Source: Ruminococcus sp. (lineage in GTDB: Bacteria; Bacillota; Clostridia; Oscillospirales; Ruminococcaceae). From it: 32,237 bases of DNA. A model generated the notes under the pieces. That model ran no database searches. It was not told the origin of the DNA and worked only from the letters and a program-made list of their open reading frames with translations. This document shows, one piece after another, positions 1-8,600 of the stretch (its first letter is position 1; each line of letters starts with the position of its first letter). The stretch lies in assembly GCA_015066975.1 (NCBI GenBank), contig SVNI01000014.1, positions 1 to 32,237 on the forward strand, in the 5' to 3' direction. The translations under genes were made by a program, and so were the position numbers.

Positions 1-1061
1 AAGACCCCCTCGGACGTGTTGCCTGCGAAACTGTGACCACAACAGGCTTAGTCATGTGCATGGGCGAAATTTCTACCAAGGCAGATATTGATATTGCCAA
101 AATCGCCCGTCAGGTCGTTGTGGATATCGGCTATGACAGAGCAAAATTCGGCTTTGACGGCCATACCTGCAATGTCATGATTGCTATGGATGAACAGTCC
201 CCTGATATTGCAATGGGTGTCAATGAATCCTATGACACACAGGAAACCGGTGCTGGTGACCAAGGTCTGATGTTCGGCTATGCCTGCAATGAAACTCCCG
301 AACTCATGCCAATGCCGATTTCTCTGGCACATAAGCTCGCTATCAAGCTGACCGAAATCCGCAAGAACGGTACACTCCGTTATTTAAGACCGGACGGAAA
401 AACACAGGTAACTGTTGAATATGATGAAAATAACAAGCCTGTCCGCGTGGATGCTGTTGTTGTTTCCACACAGCACGCTCCCGAAGTTACTACCCAGCAG
501 ATTCGTGATGATATCAAGGAACTTGTCATTGATGCTGTCATTCCGGCTGAACTCATGGATGAAGAAACTAAAATCTTCATTAATCCGACAGGCCGTTTCG
601 TAGTCGGAGGGCCTCAGGGTGACAGCGGTCTGACCGGCAGAAAGATTATTGTCGATACTTACGGCGGATATGCCCGTCACGGCGGTGGTGCATTCTCTGG
701 TAAAGACCCGACAAAGGTTGACAGAAGTGCCGCTTATGCTGCAAGATATATCGCCAAAAATATCGTTGCTGCCGGACTCGCTGACAAGTGCGAAATTCAG
801 CTTGCTTATGCTATCGGTGTAGCAAAGCCGGTTTCTGTCAGAGTAGATACATTCGGCACAGGCAAAGTCGAAGAAGCTAAACTCGAAAAGGCTGTTACTG
901 AAATCTTCAGTCTGACACCGGATGGCATTATCGAAATGCTTGACCTCAGAAAGCCTCAGTATCGTAAAGTAGCGGCTTACGGTCATTTCGGACGTGAAAA
1001 TCTCAATGTTGCATGGGAAAAGACCGATAAAGTTCAGGCTCTGCTTGATGCTGTAAAGTAA
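1..1061 (+). CDS. metK: S-adenosylmethionine synthase, 5' end cut by window edge
   Basis: Makes S-adenosylmethionine from methionine and ATP in the cytoplasm. The reading frame is already open at base 3 and reads [17 protein letters not shown], so the gene begins outside the window; a start at base 33 would cut into the family's conserved N-terminal domain. About 45 N-terminal residues are missing compared with the usual length near 395. Visible hallmarks are the glycine-rich [13 protein letters not shown], then [18 protein letters not shown] and KVDRSAAY, which build the active site and the phosphate and metal sites. The TAA stop overlaps the ATG of the next gene by one base (TAATG), which suggests translational coupling. 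Identification is certain; regulation, for example by a SAM riboswitch, cannot be judged because the upstream region is absent. Confidence 0.97.
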   Translation, partial: DPLGRVACETVTTTGLVMCMGEISTKADIDIAKIARQVVVDIGYDRAKFGFDGHTCNVMIAMDEQSPDIAMGVNESYDTQETGAGDQGLMFGYACNETPELMPMPISLAHKLAIKLTEIRKNGTLRYLRPDGKTQVTVEYDENNKPVRVDAVVVSTQHAPEVTTQQIRDDIKELVIDAVIPAELMDEETKIFINPTGRFVVGGPQGDSGLTGRKIIVDTYGGYARHGGGAFSGKDPTKVDRSAAYAARYIAKNIVAAGLADKCEIQLAYAIGVAKPVSVRVDTFGTGKVEEAKLEKAVTEIFSLTPDGIIEMLDLRKPQYRKVAAYGHFGRENLNVAWEKTDKVQALLDAVK

Positions 1062-1735
1062 TGCAGGAAAAATTCTTAAAAATCCAGAATGAATTAAAAT
1101 CACAAATCACCTGTGTGGACAGCTTTCAGATGCAGAATCTGAAAACTGTCGCCGGGGTGGATTTGGCATACTGGAAACAGGATAATCAGGAATTTGCCGT
1201 CTGCTGTATTGTCATTCTGGATTATCAGACGGGTGAAGTTATCGAGAAACAGCAGTTTCATGATGCAATCAGAGTTCCGTACATGCCGGGTTTTCTGGCA
1301 TTCCGGGAACTGCCCCTGATTCTCGAAACGGTAAAGTTATTGCAGAATCAGCCTGATTTGTATATCTTTGACGGAAACGGCTATCTGCATCCCAGACATA
1401 TGGGGAGTGCTTCTCATGCCGGACTGCTCCTGAAAAAGCCTTCCATTGGTGTGGCGAAAACGTATTACAGGGTATTCGATGCCGAATATACCGAACCGGA
1501 ACAATCCGCCGGAAGCTATTCGGATATTGTTATCAACGGCGAAGTCTACGGCAGAGTACTCCGGACACATGAAAATGTCAAGCCGGTGTTTCTGTCTGTC
1601 GGGACGGGGATTTCTCTCGATACGGCGACGGAAATTATTCAGCATTTTGTGACAAAAGAAAGCCATATTCCTGCGCCGACCAGATTAGCCGATTTGGAAA
1701 CGCATCTTGCAAGAAAAGTGCTTACTGAAAGTTAA
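1061..1735 (+). CDS. nfi: Endonuclease V (deoxyinosine 3' endonuclease)
   Basis: Repair nuclease that cuts DNA at the second phosphodiester bond 3' to deoxyinosine. The 224-residue protein has the whole family signature: VAGVDLAY near residues 30-37 with Asp34, PYMPGFLAFRE at 73-83 with Glu83, and FDGNGYLHPRHMG at 103-115 with Asp104. These match the metal-binding acids known in the family. SASHAGLLL follows, and the length is normal. The ATG overlaps the metK stop by one base, so the two genes are probably co-transcribed. The 3' end overlaps the oppositely oriented lipoprotein gene by four bases, and the likely terminator lies inside that neighbour. Confidence 0.95.
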   Translation: MQEKFLKIQNELKSQITCVDSFQMQNLKTVAGVDLAYWKQDNQEFAVCCIVILDYQTGEVIEKQQFHDAIRVPYMPGFLAFRELPLILETVKLLQNQPDLYIFDGNGYLHPRHMGSASHAGLLLKKPSIGVAKTYYRVFDAEYTEPEQSAGSYSDIVINGEVYGRVLRTHENVKPVFLSVGTGISLDTATEIIQHFVTKESHIPAPTRLADLETHLARKVLTES

Positions 1736-2982
1736 GATACTGCTTCGGTTTCTGCCGGAGCAGTATTTTTGTGAAGAAGCTCGGAAATCTGTTCTTTTTC
1801 GGCATTGACCAGCGCGGAAACCTGCTGTTCCGGCTCGAAAATAGAAGTATAGCTGTAAAGGGCGATGCCGGAGATGTTGTCCAGTTCGGAAACGAATTCG
1901 ACTTCTCTGGAGATAACAGTGCTGTCAGTCAGAAATTCCGATTGTCCTGAACCAGCCCACTGGTCAGAATAGCCGATTTTATAAGCACCCAAGCCGATAA
2001 CCAGCTTCGGAACAGTGACGGTTTCTGCCCATAGCTGAATGGTTTCCGCAAAAGGACAGGTATCGTTCCGGAAGCCGTAGTAAATCTGCGGAATGATGAT
2101 ATCACAATAGCCGGGTTCTGATGACCAGAGTCTGACATCAGCATAAAGCTGATTGTAATTGATGTCAAAATTGCCCTGCGGACTGATGCTGAACGGGATT
2201 TCCGGATTGTTTTCTTTTACAGTCTGATATAATAATTTTATCAGTTCGTTGCAGTTGTTTCTGCGCCATTCAGCCAAATCGGGAGCAGAGCTTTCTGAAA
2301 AGGCTTGTCTGTCGAATTCCGGATCTGGAGTCGGATAGAAGTAATCATCAATATGAATACCGTCAATATCATAATTCTGCATGATTTCGGTGATGCCGTC
2401 CGCGATAAGCTGACGTACTTCCGGATAGGCAGGATTCAGATAATATCTGCCGTCATAATTGACAAGATATGAGCCGTTTTTTGTGTCATACCACTGCCGG
2501 AGAAGATATTTTTCATCCAGAGAAGCCATTTTTTGAACACTCTGTGCTCGCATGGGGTTAATCCATGCATGGATGGACAAACCGAGCTGATGGCCTTCTT
2601 CGAGCATGATTTTCAGAGGGTCATAATCACCGGTCAGATAACTTCCAGACGGAAAAAGTTCAGATGGATAATAGGCATCACAATAGGCTCTGACATGAAC
2701 AAAGACAGTATTCAGGCCTAAATCCGTACAGTTCTGGAATGCGTTGTGAACGTTTTCACGGAACTGGGTTTCAGATTTGTTTTCCATCCAGTTTTCATAA
2801 ATCATGACGGGAATCCAGACAGCGCGGATTTCGGTATCTTCTGGGAGATTCTGCACAACATCTTCCAGATGCAGATGCGCTAATTCCTGAAGATAATAAT
2901 CTTCAGTCTGTTCTGTCGGCTGACTGCATCCGCAAAAGATGAATAAAATAAATACTGCTGATAATAAAATTTTAAAATACAT
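1732..2982 (-). CDS. Lipoprotein of glycosyl hydrolase-like family 10 (GHL10, PF02638-type)
   Basis: Predicted membrane-anchored extracellular protein of 416 residues. The N-terminus is a hydrophobic signal ending in IFCGCSQ, a lipobox-like site with Cys19 as probable lipidation residue (the -3 position is Phe instead of Leu). The mature part has the GHL10 pattern: IRAVWIPVMIYENW, LGLNTVFVHVRAY, GLSIHAWINPMR, DIDGIHIDDYFYP and FSISPQGN, consistent with a TIM-barrel hydrolase fold. The family is usually linked to cell-wall or glycan work, but the substrate here is not known. It starts ATG at 2982 behind a GGAGG on the minus strand. It converges on nfi with a four-base overlap, and no separate minus-strand terminator was seen. 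Confidence 0.85.
   Translation of the reverse strand: MYFKILLSAVFILFIFCGCSQPTEQTEDYYLQELAHLHLEDVVQNLPEDTEIRAVWIPVMIYENWMENKSETQFRENVHNAFQNCTDLGLNTVFVHVRAYCDAYYPSELFPSGSYLTGDYDPLKIMLEEGHQLGLSIHAWINPMRAQSVQKMASLDEKYLLRQWYDTKNGSYLVNYDGRYYLNPAYPEVRQLIADGITEIMQNYDIDGIHIDDYFYPTPDPEFDRQAFSESSAPDLAEWRRNNCNELIKLLYQTVKENNPEIPFSISPQGNFDINYNQLYADVRLWSSEPGYCDIIIPQIYYGFRNDTCPFAETIQLWAETVTVPKLVIGLGAYKIGYSDQWAGSGQSEFLTDSTVISREVEFVSELDNISGIALYSYTSIFEPEQQVSALVNAEKEQISELLHKNTAPAETEAVS
1737..1770 (+). terminator. Intrinsic terminator for metK-nfi inside the opposing gene
   Basis: A 12-bp stem (1737-1748 pairing with 1755-1766) with a six-base loop is followed by five T residues on the plus strand, starting just after the nfi stop. 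It lies within the last codons of the minus-strand lipoprotein gene, so the same bases are both coding and terminator. Confidence 0.75.
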
Positions 2983-3042
2983 AAAAGCATCCCTCCTGGT
3001 TAAAACTAGTTTATGCAGGGAGAAAATTTCTCATGCAGTGAA

Positions 3043-3071
3043 TATTTAAAAAAAAATTGAAGAAAATGCAA
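3043..3071 (-). promoter_or_regulatory. Possible promoter of the lipoprotein gene
   Basis: On the minus strand TTGCAT (3071-3066) and TAAATA (3048-3043) are 17 bases apart, upstream of the ATG at 2982. The region is very A/T-rich, so chance matches are likely. Confidence 0.3.
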
Positions 3072-3079
3072 AAAAAGAC

Positions 3080-3108
3080 TTTCTTTTTTTTTTTATTTGT
3101 GCTATAAT
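3080..3108 (+). promoter_or_regulatory. Probable promoter of the VanY-type gene
   Basis: A perfect TATAAT at 3103-3108 is preceded by a TGC extension. The -35 candidate TTTCTT at 3080 is poor and sits at a long T tract. The ATG follows at 3157. Confidence 0.45.
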
Positions 3109-3156
3109 AATACTGTATGAGCAAAATACTGTGCAAGGCAGAAAGGAAGAGATGAC

Positions 3157-4230
3157 ATGGGAGATAAGAAAAAGAAAAAAAACAGTGGAATCGCACGTTT
3201 TTTTGATGTGATTTTTTCGCTCGCTCTCCTGGCCGGAGTAGGCTGGGGCGGTTATTATATCGTCACACACGGCACGGCTGTCGAGCAGAAAACCAATTAT
3301 ACAGATAATATCACAGAAGAAACAACCGAAGAAACAACCGAACCGGGTACGGTTTATAACAGTATCGAAATTTCAAATCAGGAAGTTTACAACGGTTCTC
3401 TGATTCTTGTCAACAGCGAATACCCGTTTCAGGGCAGTGAAGAAAACCTTGTCAGTCTCTATCAGGTCATGCTGGAAAAAGACTGTCACAGCTTCGGCGG
3501 TGCAAACAGCGCAGAAGTCAAGGTACAGCAGGAATATGCAGAAAAGCTGATTGAAATGTTCGACGCCTTCTATAATGCAACTTATGATAATAATGTGATT
3601 GTACAGAGCGGTTATCGTTCTGCGGAACGTCAGCAGGAATTGTATGATGCCGATTTGCAGAAAAATAACCGTGATTATTCTGATACCGTTGCCAAGGCGG
3701 GTTACAGTGAACATCAGACTGGATGGGGCGTTGACCTGACTCTGTATCAGGCAGACTATGACGGCACGGGCATCTATAGCTGGATTGGCGAACACTGTGC
3801 AGAATTCGGCATCATTCTCCGCTATCCGGAAGATAAAACCAGTGTGACAAATATCATATTCGAGCCGTGGCATTATCGCTATGTTGGTCAGCCACATTCT
3901 GATTATATCACAGCAAGCGGTCTTTGTCTGGAAGAGTATATTACTCTGCTTTACGGCTATCCCTATGAGGGAGAGCATCTTATTATCTCAGCCGAAAAAA
4001 ATGGCATTTATGAAACTTATGAAGTTTACTATTATCCCGCGGATACTTCGGCAGATACTACCATGCTCCCCGTTCCTGCTGATAAAGAATATACCGTTTC
4101 CGGAAATAATATCGACGGCTTTATTGTAGCAGTGGATACCGGAGAAACCGCTGTTCCAGCAACGGAAACAAACGACACTCCGGAAGACGAGCCTAACGAG
4201 ACGGAAACTGTTGAAGAAGTGACAGAGTAA
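3157..4230 (+). CDS. Membrane-anchored D-alanyl-D-alanine carboxypeptidase, VanY family
   Basis: Likely trims the terminal D-Ala from peptidoglycan stem peptides outside the cell. The 357-residue protein starts with a Lys-rich cytoplasmic tip and one membrane span (about 12-36), then an acidic Thr/Glu linker. The peptidase domain (about 80-255) has SGYRSAERQ at 151-159, SEHQTGWGVDL with His186 and Asp193, and EPWHYRYVG with Glu236 and His239, the zinc and catalytic residues of the VanY/DacB peptidase family. The C-terminus is an acidic Thr/Glu-rich tail of about 40 residues with no recognised domain. Start chosen at 3157 behind GGAAGAG. There is no sign of a van regulatory cluster, so a housekeeping wall role is more likely than glycopeptide resistance. 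Confidence 0.9.
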   Translation: MGDKKKKKNSGIARFFDVIFSLALLAGVGWGGYYIVTHGTAVEQKTNYTDNITEETTEETTEPGTVYNSIEISNQEVYNGSLILVNSEYPFQGSEENLVSLYQVMLEKDCHSFGGANSAEVKVQQEYAEKLIEMFDAFYNATYDNNVIVQSGYRSAERQQELYDADLQKNNRDYSDTVAKAGYSEHQTGWGVDLTLYQADYDGTGIYSWIGEHCAEFGIILRYPEDKTSVTNIIFEPWHYRYVGQPHSDYITASGLCLEEYITLLYGYPYEGEHLIISAEKNGIYETYEVYYYPADTSADTTMLPVPADKEYTVSGNNIDGFIVAVDTGETAVPATETNDTPEDEPNETETVEEVTE

Positions 4231-4299
4231 ACGGATTCGTTAAAATATACAGATTCTGAATGCGTTTTGTGATGATAATAAACAAATTTCAAAAATGCC

Positions 4300-4328
4300 T
4301 TGCTATTTCTCAGATACTATGTTATAAT
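4300..4328 (+). promoter_or_regulatory. Promoter upstream of the zinc-ribbon protein
   Basis: TTGCTA at 4300-4305 and TATAAT at 4323-4328 are separated by exactly 17 bases, with the start codon 46 bases further on. No clear terminator for the preceding gene was seen in 4231-4373. Confidence 0.65.
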
Positions 4329-4373
4329 AAGAGTAACATCAAAAATATGTACTCAGAAAGTTGGTGAATCCGT

Positions 4374-5828
4374 ATGATTTGTCCGAATTGTCAGATGCAG
4401 CAGCCGCAGAATAATTTAGCCTATTGTGTCCGGTGCAATTATCCTTTGCAGTCGAGACCACAGGGCTTTTTTGCAAAATCGAGTCAGACAGGTTATTCCA
4501 GAGCGGATGTATATTCCGCCGCAAGACGGGGACAGCCTGTCGCCCAGCAGTATACTCAGGTTTCTTACCCTGCACAACAGCAGAATACGGGCAATGTACA
4601 GATAATGTATGATGCAAACGGAAATCAGATTTATGTCCAAGTGATGTATGACAGGACAGGAAAGCCTGTCTATGTACAGATGATTCCCAAAATAGTGGGT
4701 CAGGATGCCAACGGAAAACCAGTCTACACAATGGTTCCTGCATCACAGGTCAGTGTATCACTGCCGCAGTCGTCCCAGCAGATTTCTCAGCCACCACAGT
4801 CACAGCAAGTTCCGCTTCAGCCGGCAGCATCGCCGCCACAGAAAAAAACGGTTTCTTTTCTGGATACTGTCTCAGAAACTTCATCCAGAGAAAATGCAGA
4901 GTTTATTCCCCGGAATGATGTCAAGCCGCCGCCTGTTCCGGTTATGCCCCGTCCAGGAGAACAGCCCTCTGCTCCGACAGTTTCTATTCCGGACAGACCT
5001 GCTATCCGCGCTTCTACACTCGCAGCTTCCATGTATAGTGCTTCCCAGCCCCAGAGAGTCTCCGGAACTGGTTCATTCTTTGCCAGAATGCAGCAGCAGA
5101 AACTACAGCAGGACTCTATTTATGATGTTCCTGTCAATGCAGAAGAACTGCTCCGCGAAGAAGCCAAAACGGCTTTTGTCCCGGATGCCCCTCCTGATGA
5201 AAATGCTGTCTTGAAACGCATTTTTGAAAGCAAATCTAAAGAATATGAAATGAATACCGGCAGGGGGAATTCTACTTTTGCTGTGGATGTCGAGCCGGAT
5301 GAAGTGGCAAGCGTTTCTGAAAAGACTCTGTATAAACCGCCGCAGAAATCCGTTCCCAAACCTTTGGTTCAGAAACCTGTTAAAAAATCTGAACCTAAAC
5401 CCGAACCTAAGCCAGAGCCGAAACCAGAACCAAAAGAACAGAAATCAGAAGGTCTGAAATTGTTCAGAAGCAAAAAACAGAAAGAAAAACCTAAGCATAA
5501 AACAATTATCGTTGACCCAGATGAAATCTTCGGCGACAGCAAAAAACATAAAGTCGAAATGCTTGGCGTTTCGATTGACGGCGACGACAAGGCTGTTGAT
5601 GATAAACTCAAAGAAATCAAAAACAGCGGGAAAAAATCTACCCGCTCCATGATTGCTGCGGATGTCAGTATTGAGTCTATGGTAGATGACCCACTTTCCG
5701 GAGATGCCGCCAGACGTGCCCTTACAGATGAAGTAGTTCAGCAAGCTTATGATTCTGTGGAATCTGCCGAAATCGCAAAAGCACTGGAACAGCTCAATCA
5801 GGGAATTTTCCCGAAAAGCACAAAATAA
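4374..5828 (+). CDS. Zinc-ribbon, proline/glutamine-rich protein of unknown function
   Basis: A 484-residue protein I cannot assign to a named family. It opens with a short zinc ribbon, CPNC at 3-6 and CVRC at 18-21. A Gln/Tyr-rich stretch follows with an imperfect repeat built on DANG.QIYVQ, RTGKPVYVQM and DANGKPVYTM. The centre is Pro/Gln/Ser-rich and looks disordered. A run of alternating Pro-Glu/Lys (PKPEPKPEPKPEPK) sits around residues 340-355, followed by a charged, more folded-looking C-terminus of about 130 residues. There is no signal peptide or membrane span, so it is probably cytoplasmic. Codon use resembles the neighbours. It has its own promoter and precedes mscL by 83 bases. Confidence 0.75.
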   Translation: MICPNCQMQQPQNNLAYCVRCNYPLQSRPQGFFAKSSQTGYSRADVYSAARRGQPVAQQYTQVSYPAQQQNTGNVQIMYDANGNQIYVQVMYDRTGKPVYVQMIPKIVGQDANGKPVYTMVPASQVSVSLPQSSQQISQPPQSQQVPLQPAASPPQKKTVSFLDTVSETSSRENAEFIPRNDVKPPPVPVMPRPGEQPSAPTVSIPDRPAIRASTLAASMYSASQPQRVSGTGSFFARMQQQKLQQDSIYDVPVNAEELLREEAKTAFVPDAPPDENAVLKRIFESKSKEYEMNTGRGNSTFAVDVEPDEVASVSEKTLYKPPQKSVPKPLVQKPVKKSEPKPEPKPEPKPEPKEQKSEGLKLFRSKKQKEKPKHKTIIVDPDEIFGDSKKHKVEMLGVSIDGDDKAVDDKLKEIKNSGKKSTRSMIAADVSIESMVDDPLSGDAARRALTDEVVQQAYDSVESAEIAKALEQLNQGIFPKSTK

Positions 5829-5911
5829 TTATCTGATTCTGAAACAGCCTTGACTGTTCTGAATATAAAAACCAAAATTTTTAAATTAAATCAAGAAGGA
5901 GAATCTTACTT

Positions 5912-6364
5912 ATGGCAAACGAAAACAAAGCGAAAGACTTAGCCGCTGTGGGTGTAGAAAAAGCAGGCGGTTTCCTGACAGAATTCAAAGAATTTGCTCT
6001 CAAAGGCAATGTAATGGACATGGCTATCGGTGTTATCATCGGTGGTGCATTTCAGAATATTGTCACAGCTCTGACAGAAAATTTCATCAACCCGATTATC
6101 GGCTGTATCGGTGGTGCAGAAGTAGAAGGAAAAATCCATCTGATTGGCAATCAGTATATTAATTATGGTGCGTTTCTCACTGCGGTAATTAACTTTCTGA
6201 TTATGGCTTTTGTTCTGTTTCTGATGATGAAAGGTGTAAAATCCATTATGGAACTCGGCAAGAAAAAAGAAGCCGAAGAAGCCGCTGCTCCTGCTGAACC
6301 CAGCAAGGAAGAAGTATTGCTGACAGAAATCCGTGACCTCCTCGCAGAACAGAATAAAAAATAA
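5912..6364 (+). CDS. mscL: Large-conductance mechanosensitive channel
   Basis: Stretch-gated pore that releases solutes on hypo-osmotic shock. The 150-residue protein has FKEFALKGNVMDMAIGVIIG at about 25-44, the MscL N-terminal helix and start of TM1. TM1 runs to NFINPIIG near 57-64, there is a short extracellular loop, TM2 lies at about 87-108, and an acidic cytoplasmic helix ends in LLTEIRDLL. The N-terminus is about 20 residues longer than in many homologues but has a good ribosome site (AGAAGGAG) before the ATG at 5912. A possible promoter (TTGACT at 5850-5855, CAAAAT at 5873-5878, 17-base spacing) lies in the upstream gap. Confidence 0.97.
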   Translation: MANENKAKDLAAVGVEKAGGFLTEFKEFALKGNVMDMAIGVIIGGAFQNIVTALTENFINPIIGCIGGAEVEGKIHLIGNQYINYGAFLTAVINFLIMAFVLFLMMKGVKSIMELGKKKEAEEAAAPAEPSKEEVLLTEIRDLLAEQNKK

Positions 6365-6391
6365 GACAGTTTCAGAAAATAAGTTTATTGT

Positions 6392-6433
6392 CAGCCGTTC
6401 GGGATAAATTTTCCGGACGGCTGTTATTTTTTA
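6392..6433 (+). terminator. Intrinsic terminator after mscL
   Basis: An 11-bp stem (6392-6402 with 6413-6423, one G-T pair) and a 10-base loop are followed by a T-rich tail, 28 bases after the mscL stop. Confidence 0.8.
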
Positions 6434-6549
6434 AGCTTTTTTTCAGGTTTTGCTGCTATAGTAAAATTGAATATTAAGAATCGGAACGGAATACATTACC
6501 AAAATTGTATAGAAGAATTTGTATTTTTTTACAAAATTTATGAAAACGA

Positions 6550-6578
6550 TTGATTTTTTTAGAGAAAAATGCTAAAAT
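6550..6578 (+). promoter_or_regulatory. Promoter of the transglutaminase-dockerin gene
   Basis: TTGATT at 6550-6555 and TAAAAT at 6573-6578 have a 17-base spacer and a TGC extension before the -10. The rest of the 180-base gap (6434-6614) is A/T-rich and shows no other feature I can support. Confidence 0.65.
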
Positions 6579-6614
6579 AAATTTAACAACAATCGTTCAG
6601 AAAGGGGAATTTTT

Positions 6615-8525
6615 ATGTGGAAATTTATGAAAAAATATGCTGTTGCTGCCGCTGCCGGAATCTTGTTGACACAGGCTTCTCTCCTGCCTGCCCGCGCAGA
6701 AGAAACATTTGATTTTTCCTATCTTGGTGCAGTCGGCGATTTTACCGCAGAACAGACACAGAATATCGCAAAGCAGATTTATGACGGACTTTCGGCACAT
6801 CAAACTTCAATCACTGTCGGCGACAGCAAGAATAATTATATTCAAAGCTCTACAAGTGCCATGGAAGCTGTCATGACAATTTACCGCGGTGTCATCAGCG
6901 GATGGGATGTCGGCATTTTGGCTTCCAGACGGACAATCAGCTATCAAGTGCCTAAGAAAGGAAGCATGAAGCTTGTGCCGGCTTACCTAGAAACAAGTAA
7001 TTATAATTCTGTTTATCAGGATTTAATGAATCAGATTGATGAAATTGTCTCCGGTGTGGACGAAAGCTGGTCGGATGCTGAAAAAGCTCTGTATCTGCAT
7101 GAATATATGGCTGTGCATTTTGATTATGACCATGATGAGTACAGCGATTCTACACTTATGGAATTACAGCATACCGCTTATGGAATGCTCAAAAACGGCA
7201 AGGCAGTATGTGAAGGCTATGCATGGTTATATGATATTCTTCTGCACCGTGTCGGCGTGGATGCCATGCTTCTGGAAAGTGTTGAAATCGGTCATGGCTG
7301 GAATCTTGTCAAAATTGATGATAAATGGTATCATGTAGATGTTACATGGGATGATTCTTATGATACACATCCCGGCATGGTCAAGCATGATTATTTCCTG
7401 AAAGATAACGATACTATGCTGAATTCTTATCATACTTCAACGGACTGGGTACTGACTTCCGGGCAGTCCGTCTATGATTTGAACGTTTCAGATGATTACA
7501 ATGACGGCTTCTGGAATAACTGCAACTCTTTGATTCAGCAGTATCAGGGCAAATGGTTTGCAATTCACGGCGAAAAAAGCACAACAGCATGGTTTGACCT
7601 GTGTGATTTCAATGCCAAAACACATACTTATGAACTGATTCATCTGAATTCACTGGATGCCAAATGGGCAAGATGGTATGTATTTGAAAACGAAAGCTAT
7701 TACTACACAGATACTTATATCACTCCTGCGGTTGTGAATGGTATTCTGTATTATACAACACCTTCTGCGATATTCTCCTTACAAGATGGACAGGTGACAT
7801 GGCTTCTCGATTTGACCAGCGAACAGAAACAGCAGGGTTATATCTACGGTATGTATGCGGAAGAAAATCTGCTTCATTATTATGTGGCAACTGCTCCGAA
7901 TGAGACTTCTCAGGAATATGTGGTAGAAGTTTCGGCTTCTGAAGAAGAAACAGAAACGACTACAGAAGAAACAACAACTACTACCACTACTACAGAAACG
8001 ACAGCTACGACAACGACATCTACCACTCCGGAAACGACAACCACGACAACGACATCTACCACTCCGGAAACAACCACTACGACAACGACATCTACCACTC
8101 CGGAAACAACCACTACGACAACGACATCTACCACTCCGGAAACAACCACTACGACAACGACATCTACCACTCCGGAAACGACAACCACGACAACGACATC
8201 TACCACTCCGGAAACGACAACTACGACAACAACATCTACCACTCCGGAAACCACCACCACGACAACGACATCTACTACTCCGGAAACTACTACCTCAACA
8301 ACTGAGCCTGAAACAATTCCCGAAGAAACAGAACTTCCCGTTCTTATCGGCGATATTGACGGCGATAATGAAATTTCTGTAAAGGACATCATCACGGTGC
8401 AAAAATATCTGCTTGGCAAAGAACCTCTTTCGGAAGAAGAATATCTCCTCGCGGATTTGACAGATGACCAGATTGTAAATATTTTCGATTTTATCGCTAT
8501 GAAACGGCTTGTTCTGAATTCCTGA
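6615..8525 (+). CDS. Secreted transglutaminase-like protein with Thr-rich repeats and dockerin
   Basis: A 636-residue extracellular protein. Residues 1-28 are a signal peptide (MWKFMKKYAV, Ala-rich core, cleavage near ARA-EE). The transglutaminase-like core has KAVCEGYAWLYDILL with Cys199, GHGWN with His227 and WYHVDVTWDD with Asp242, the expected Cys-His-Asp triad; bacterial members of this superfamily are often proteases or crosslinkers. A Thr-rich linker from about residue 440 contains eight 12-residue repeats. Residues 579-636 form a dockerin: GDIDGDNEISVKD and ADLTDDQIVNIFD are the two calcium loops, so the protein probably docks to a cohesin scaffold. SD AAAGGGG before ATG 6615. It is not a carbohydrase by sequence, so its role in the cellulosome is open. 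Confidence 0.88.
   Translation: MWKFMKKYAVAAAAGILLTQASLLPARAEETFDFSYLGAVGDFTAEQTQNIAKQIYDGLSAHQTSITVGDSKNNYIQSSTSAMEAVMTIYRGVISGWDVGILASRRTISYQVPKKGSMKLVPAYLETSNYNSVYQDLMNQIDEIVSGVDESWSDAEKALYLHEYMAVHFDYDHDEYSDSTLMELQHTAYGMLKNGKAVCEGYAWLYDILLHRVGVDAMLLESVEIGHGWNLVKIDDKWYHVDVTWDDSYDTHPGMVKHDYFLKDNDTMLNSYHTSTDWVLTSGQSVYDLNVSDDYNDGFWNNCNSLIQQYQGKWFAIHGEKSTTAWFDLCDFNAKTHTYELIHLNSLDAKWARWYVFENESYYYTDTYITPAVVNGILYYTTPSAIFSLQDGQVTWLLDLTSEQKQQGYIYGMYAEENLLHYYVATAPNETSQEYVVEVSASEEETETTTEETTTTTTTTETTATTTTSTTPETTTTTTTSTTPETTTTTTTSTTPETTTTTTTSTTPETTTTTTTSTTPETTTTTTTSTTPETTTTTTTSTTPETTTTTTTSTTPETTTSTTEPETIPEETELPVLIGDIDGDNEISVKDIITVQKYLLGKEPLSEEEYLLADLTDDQIVNIFDFIAMKRLVLNS
7995..8282 (+). repeat. Eight tandem 36-bp repeats coding a Thr-rich linker
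   Basis: Exactly eight in-frame 36-base units encode E-T-T-[T/A]-T-T-T-T-S-T-T-P. Units differ only at synonymous or near-synonymous sites (ACA, ACG, ACC and ACT for Thr), except the first, which has one Ala. Such linkers in cellulosomal proteins are usually O-glycosylated spacers before a dockerin. Copy number is likely to vary between strains by slippage. Confidence 0.95.
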
Positions 8526-8538
8526 ATCCTAAAAAAAT

Positions 8539-8580
8539 AGCAGTCCGGCAGATTTTCCTGCCGGACTGCTTGCTTTTTCT
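8539..8580. terminator. Bidirectional intrinsic terminator
   Basis: A perfect 13-bp stem (8539-8551 with 8558-8570) with a six-base loop has a T-rich tail on the plus strand (TGCTTTTTCTTTC) and seven T residues on the minus strand. It serves both the transglutaminase gene and the converging XRE gene. Confidence 0.9.
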
Positions 8581-8600
8581 TTCAGAATATGCTAAAATAA

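Noticed and set aside
3157-4230. Glycopeptide-resistance vanY
   Set aside because: Family match is to VanY-type peptidases in general; no vanR/S, vanH or ligase gene is nearby.
7995-8282. CRISPR-like repeat array
   Set aside because: Repeats are directly adjacent with no spacers and are in frame in a coding linker.
7910-8419. Minus-strand Val-rich frame of 169 codons
   Set aside because: It is the antisense reading of the Thr-rich repeat region; the repetition comes from the sense-strand linker.
8575-8600. Plus-strand promoter-like TGCTAAAAT after the transglutaminase gene
   Set aside because: No plus-strand gene follows; it lies at the 3' end of the converging XRE gene and has no good -35.
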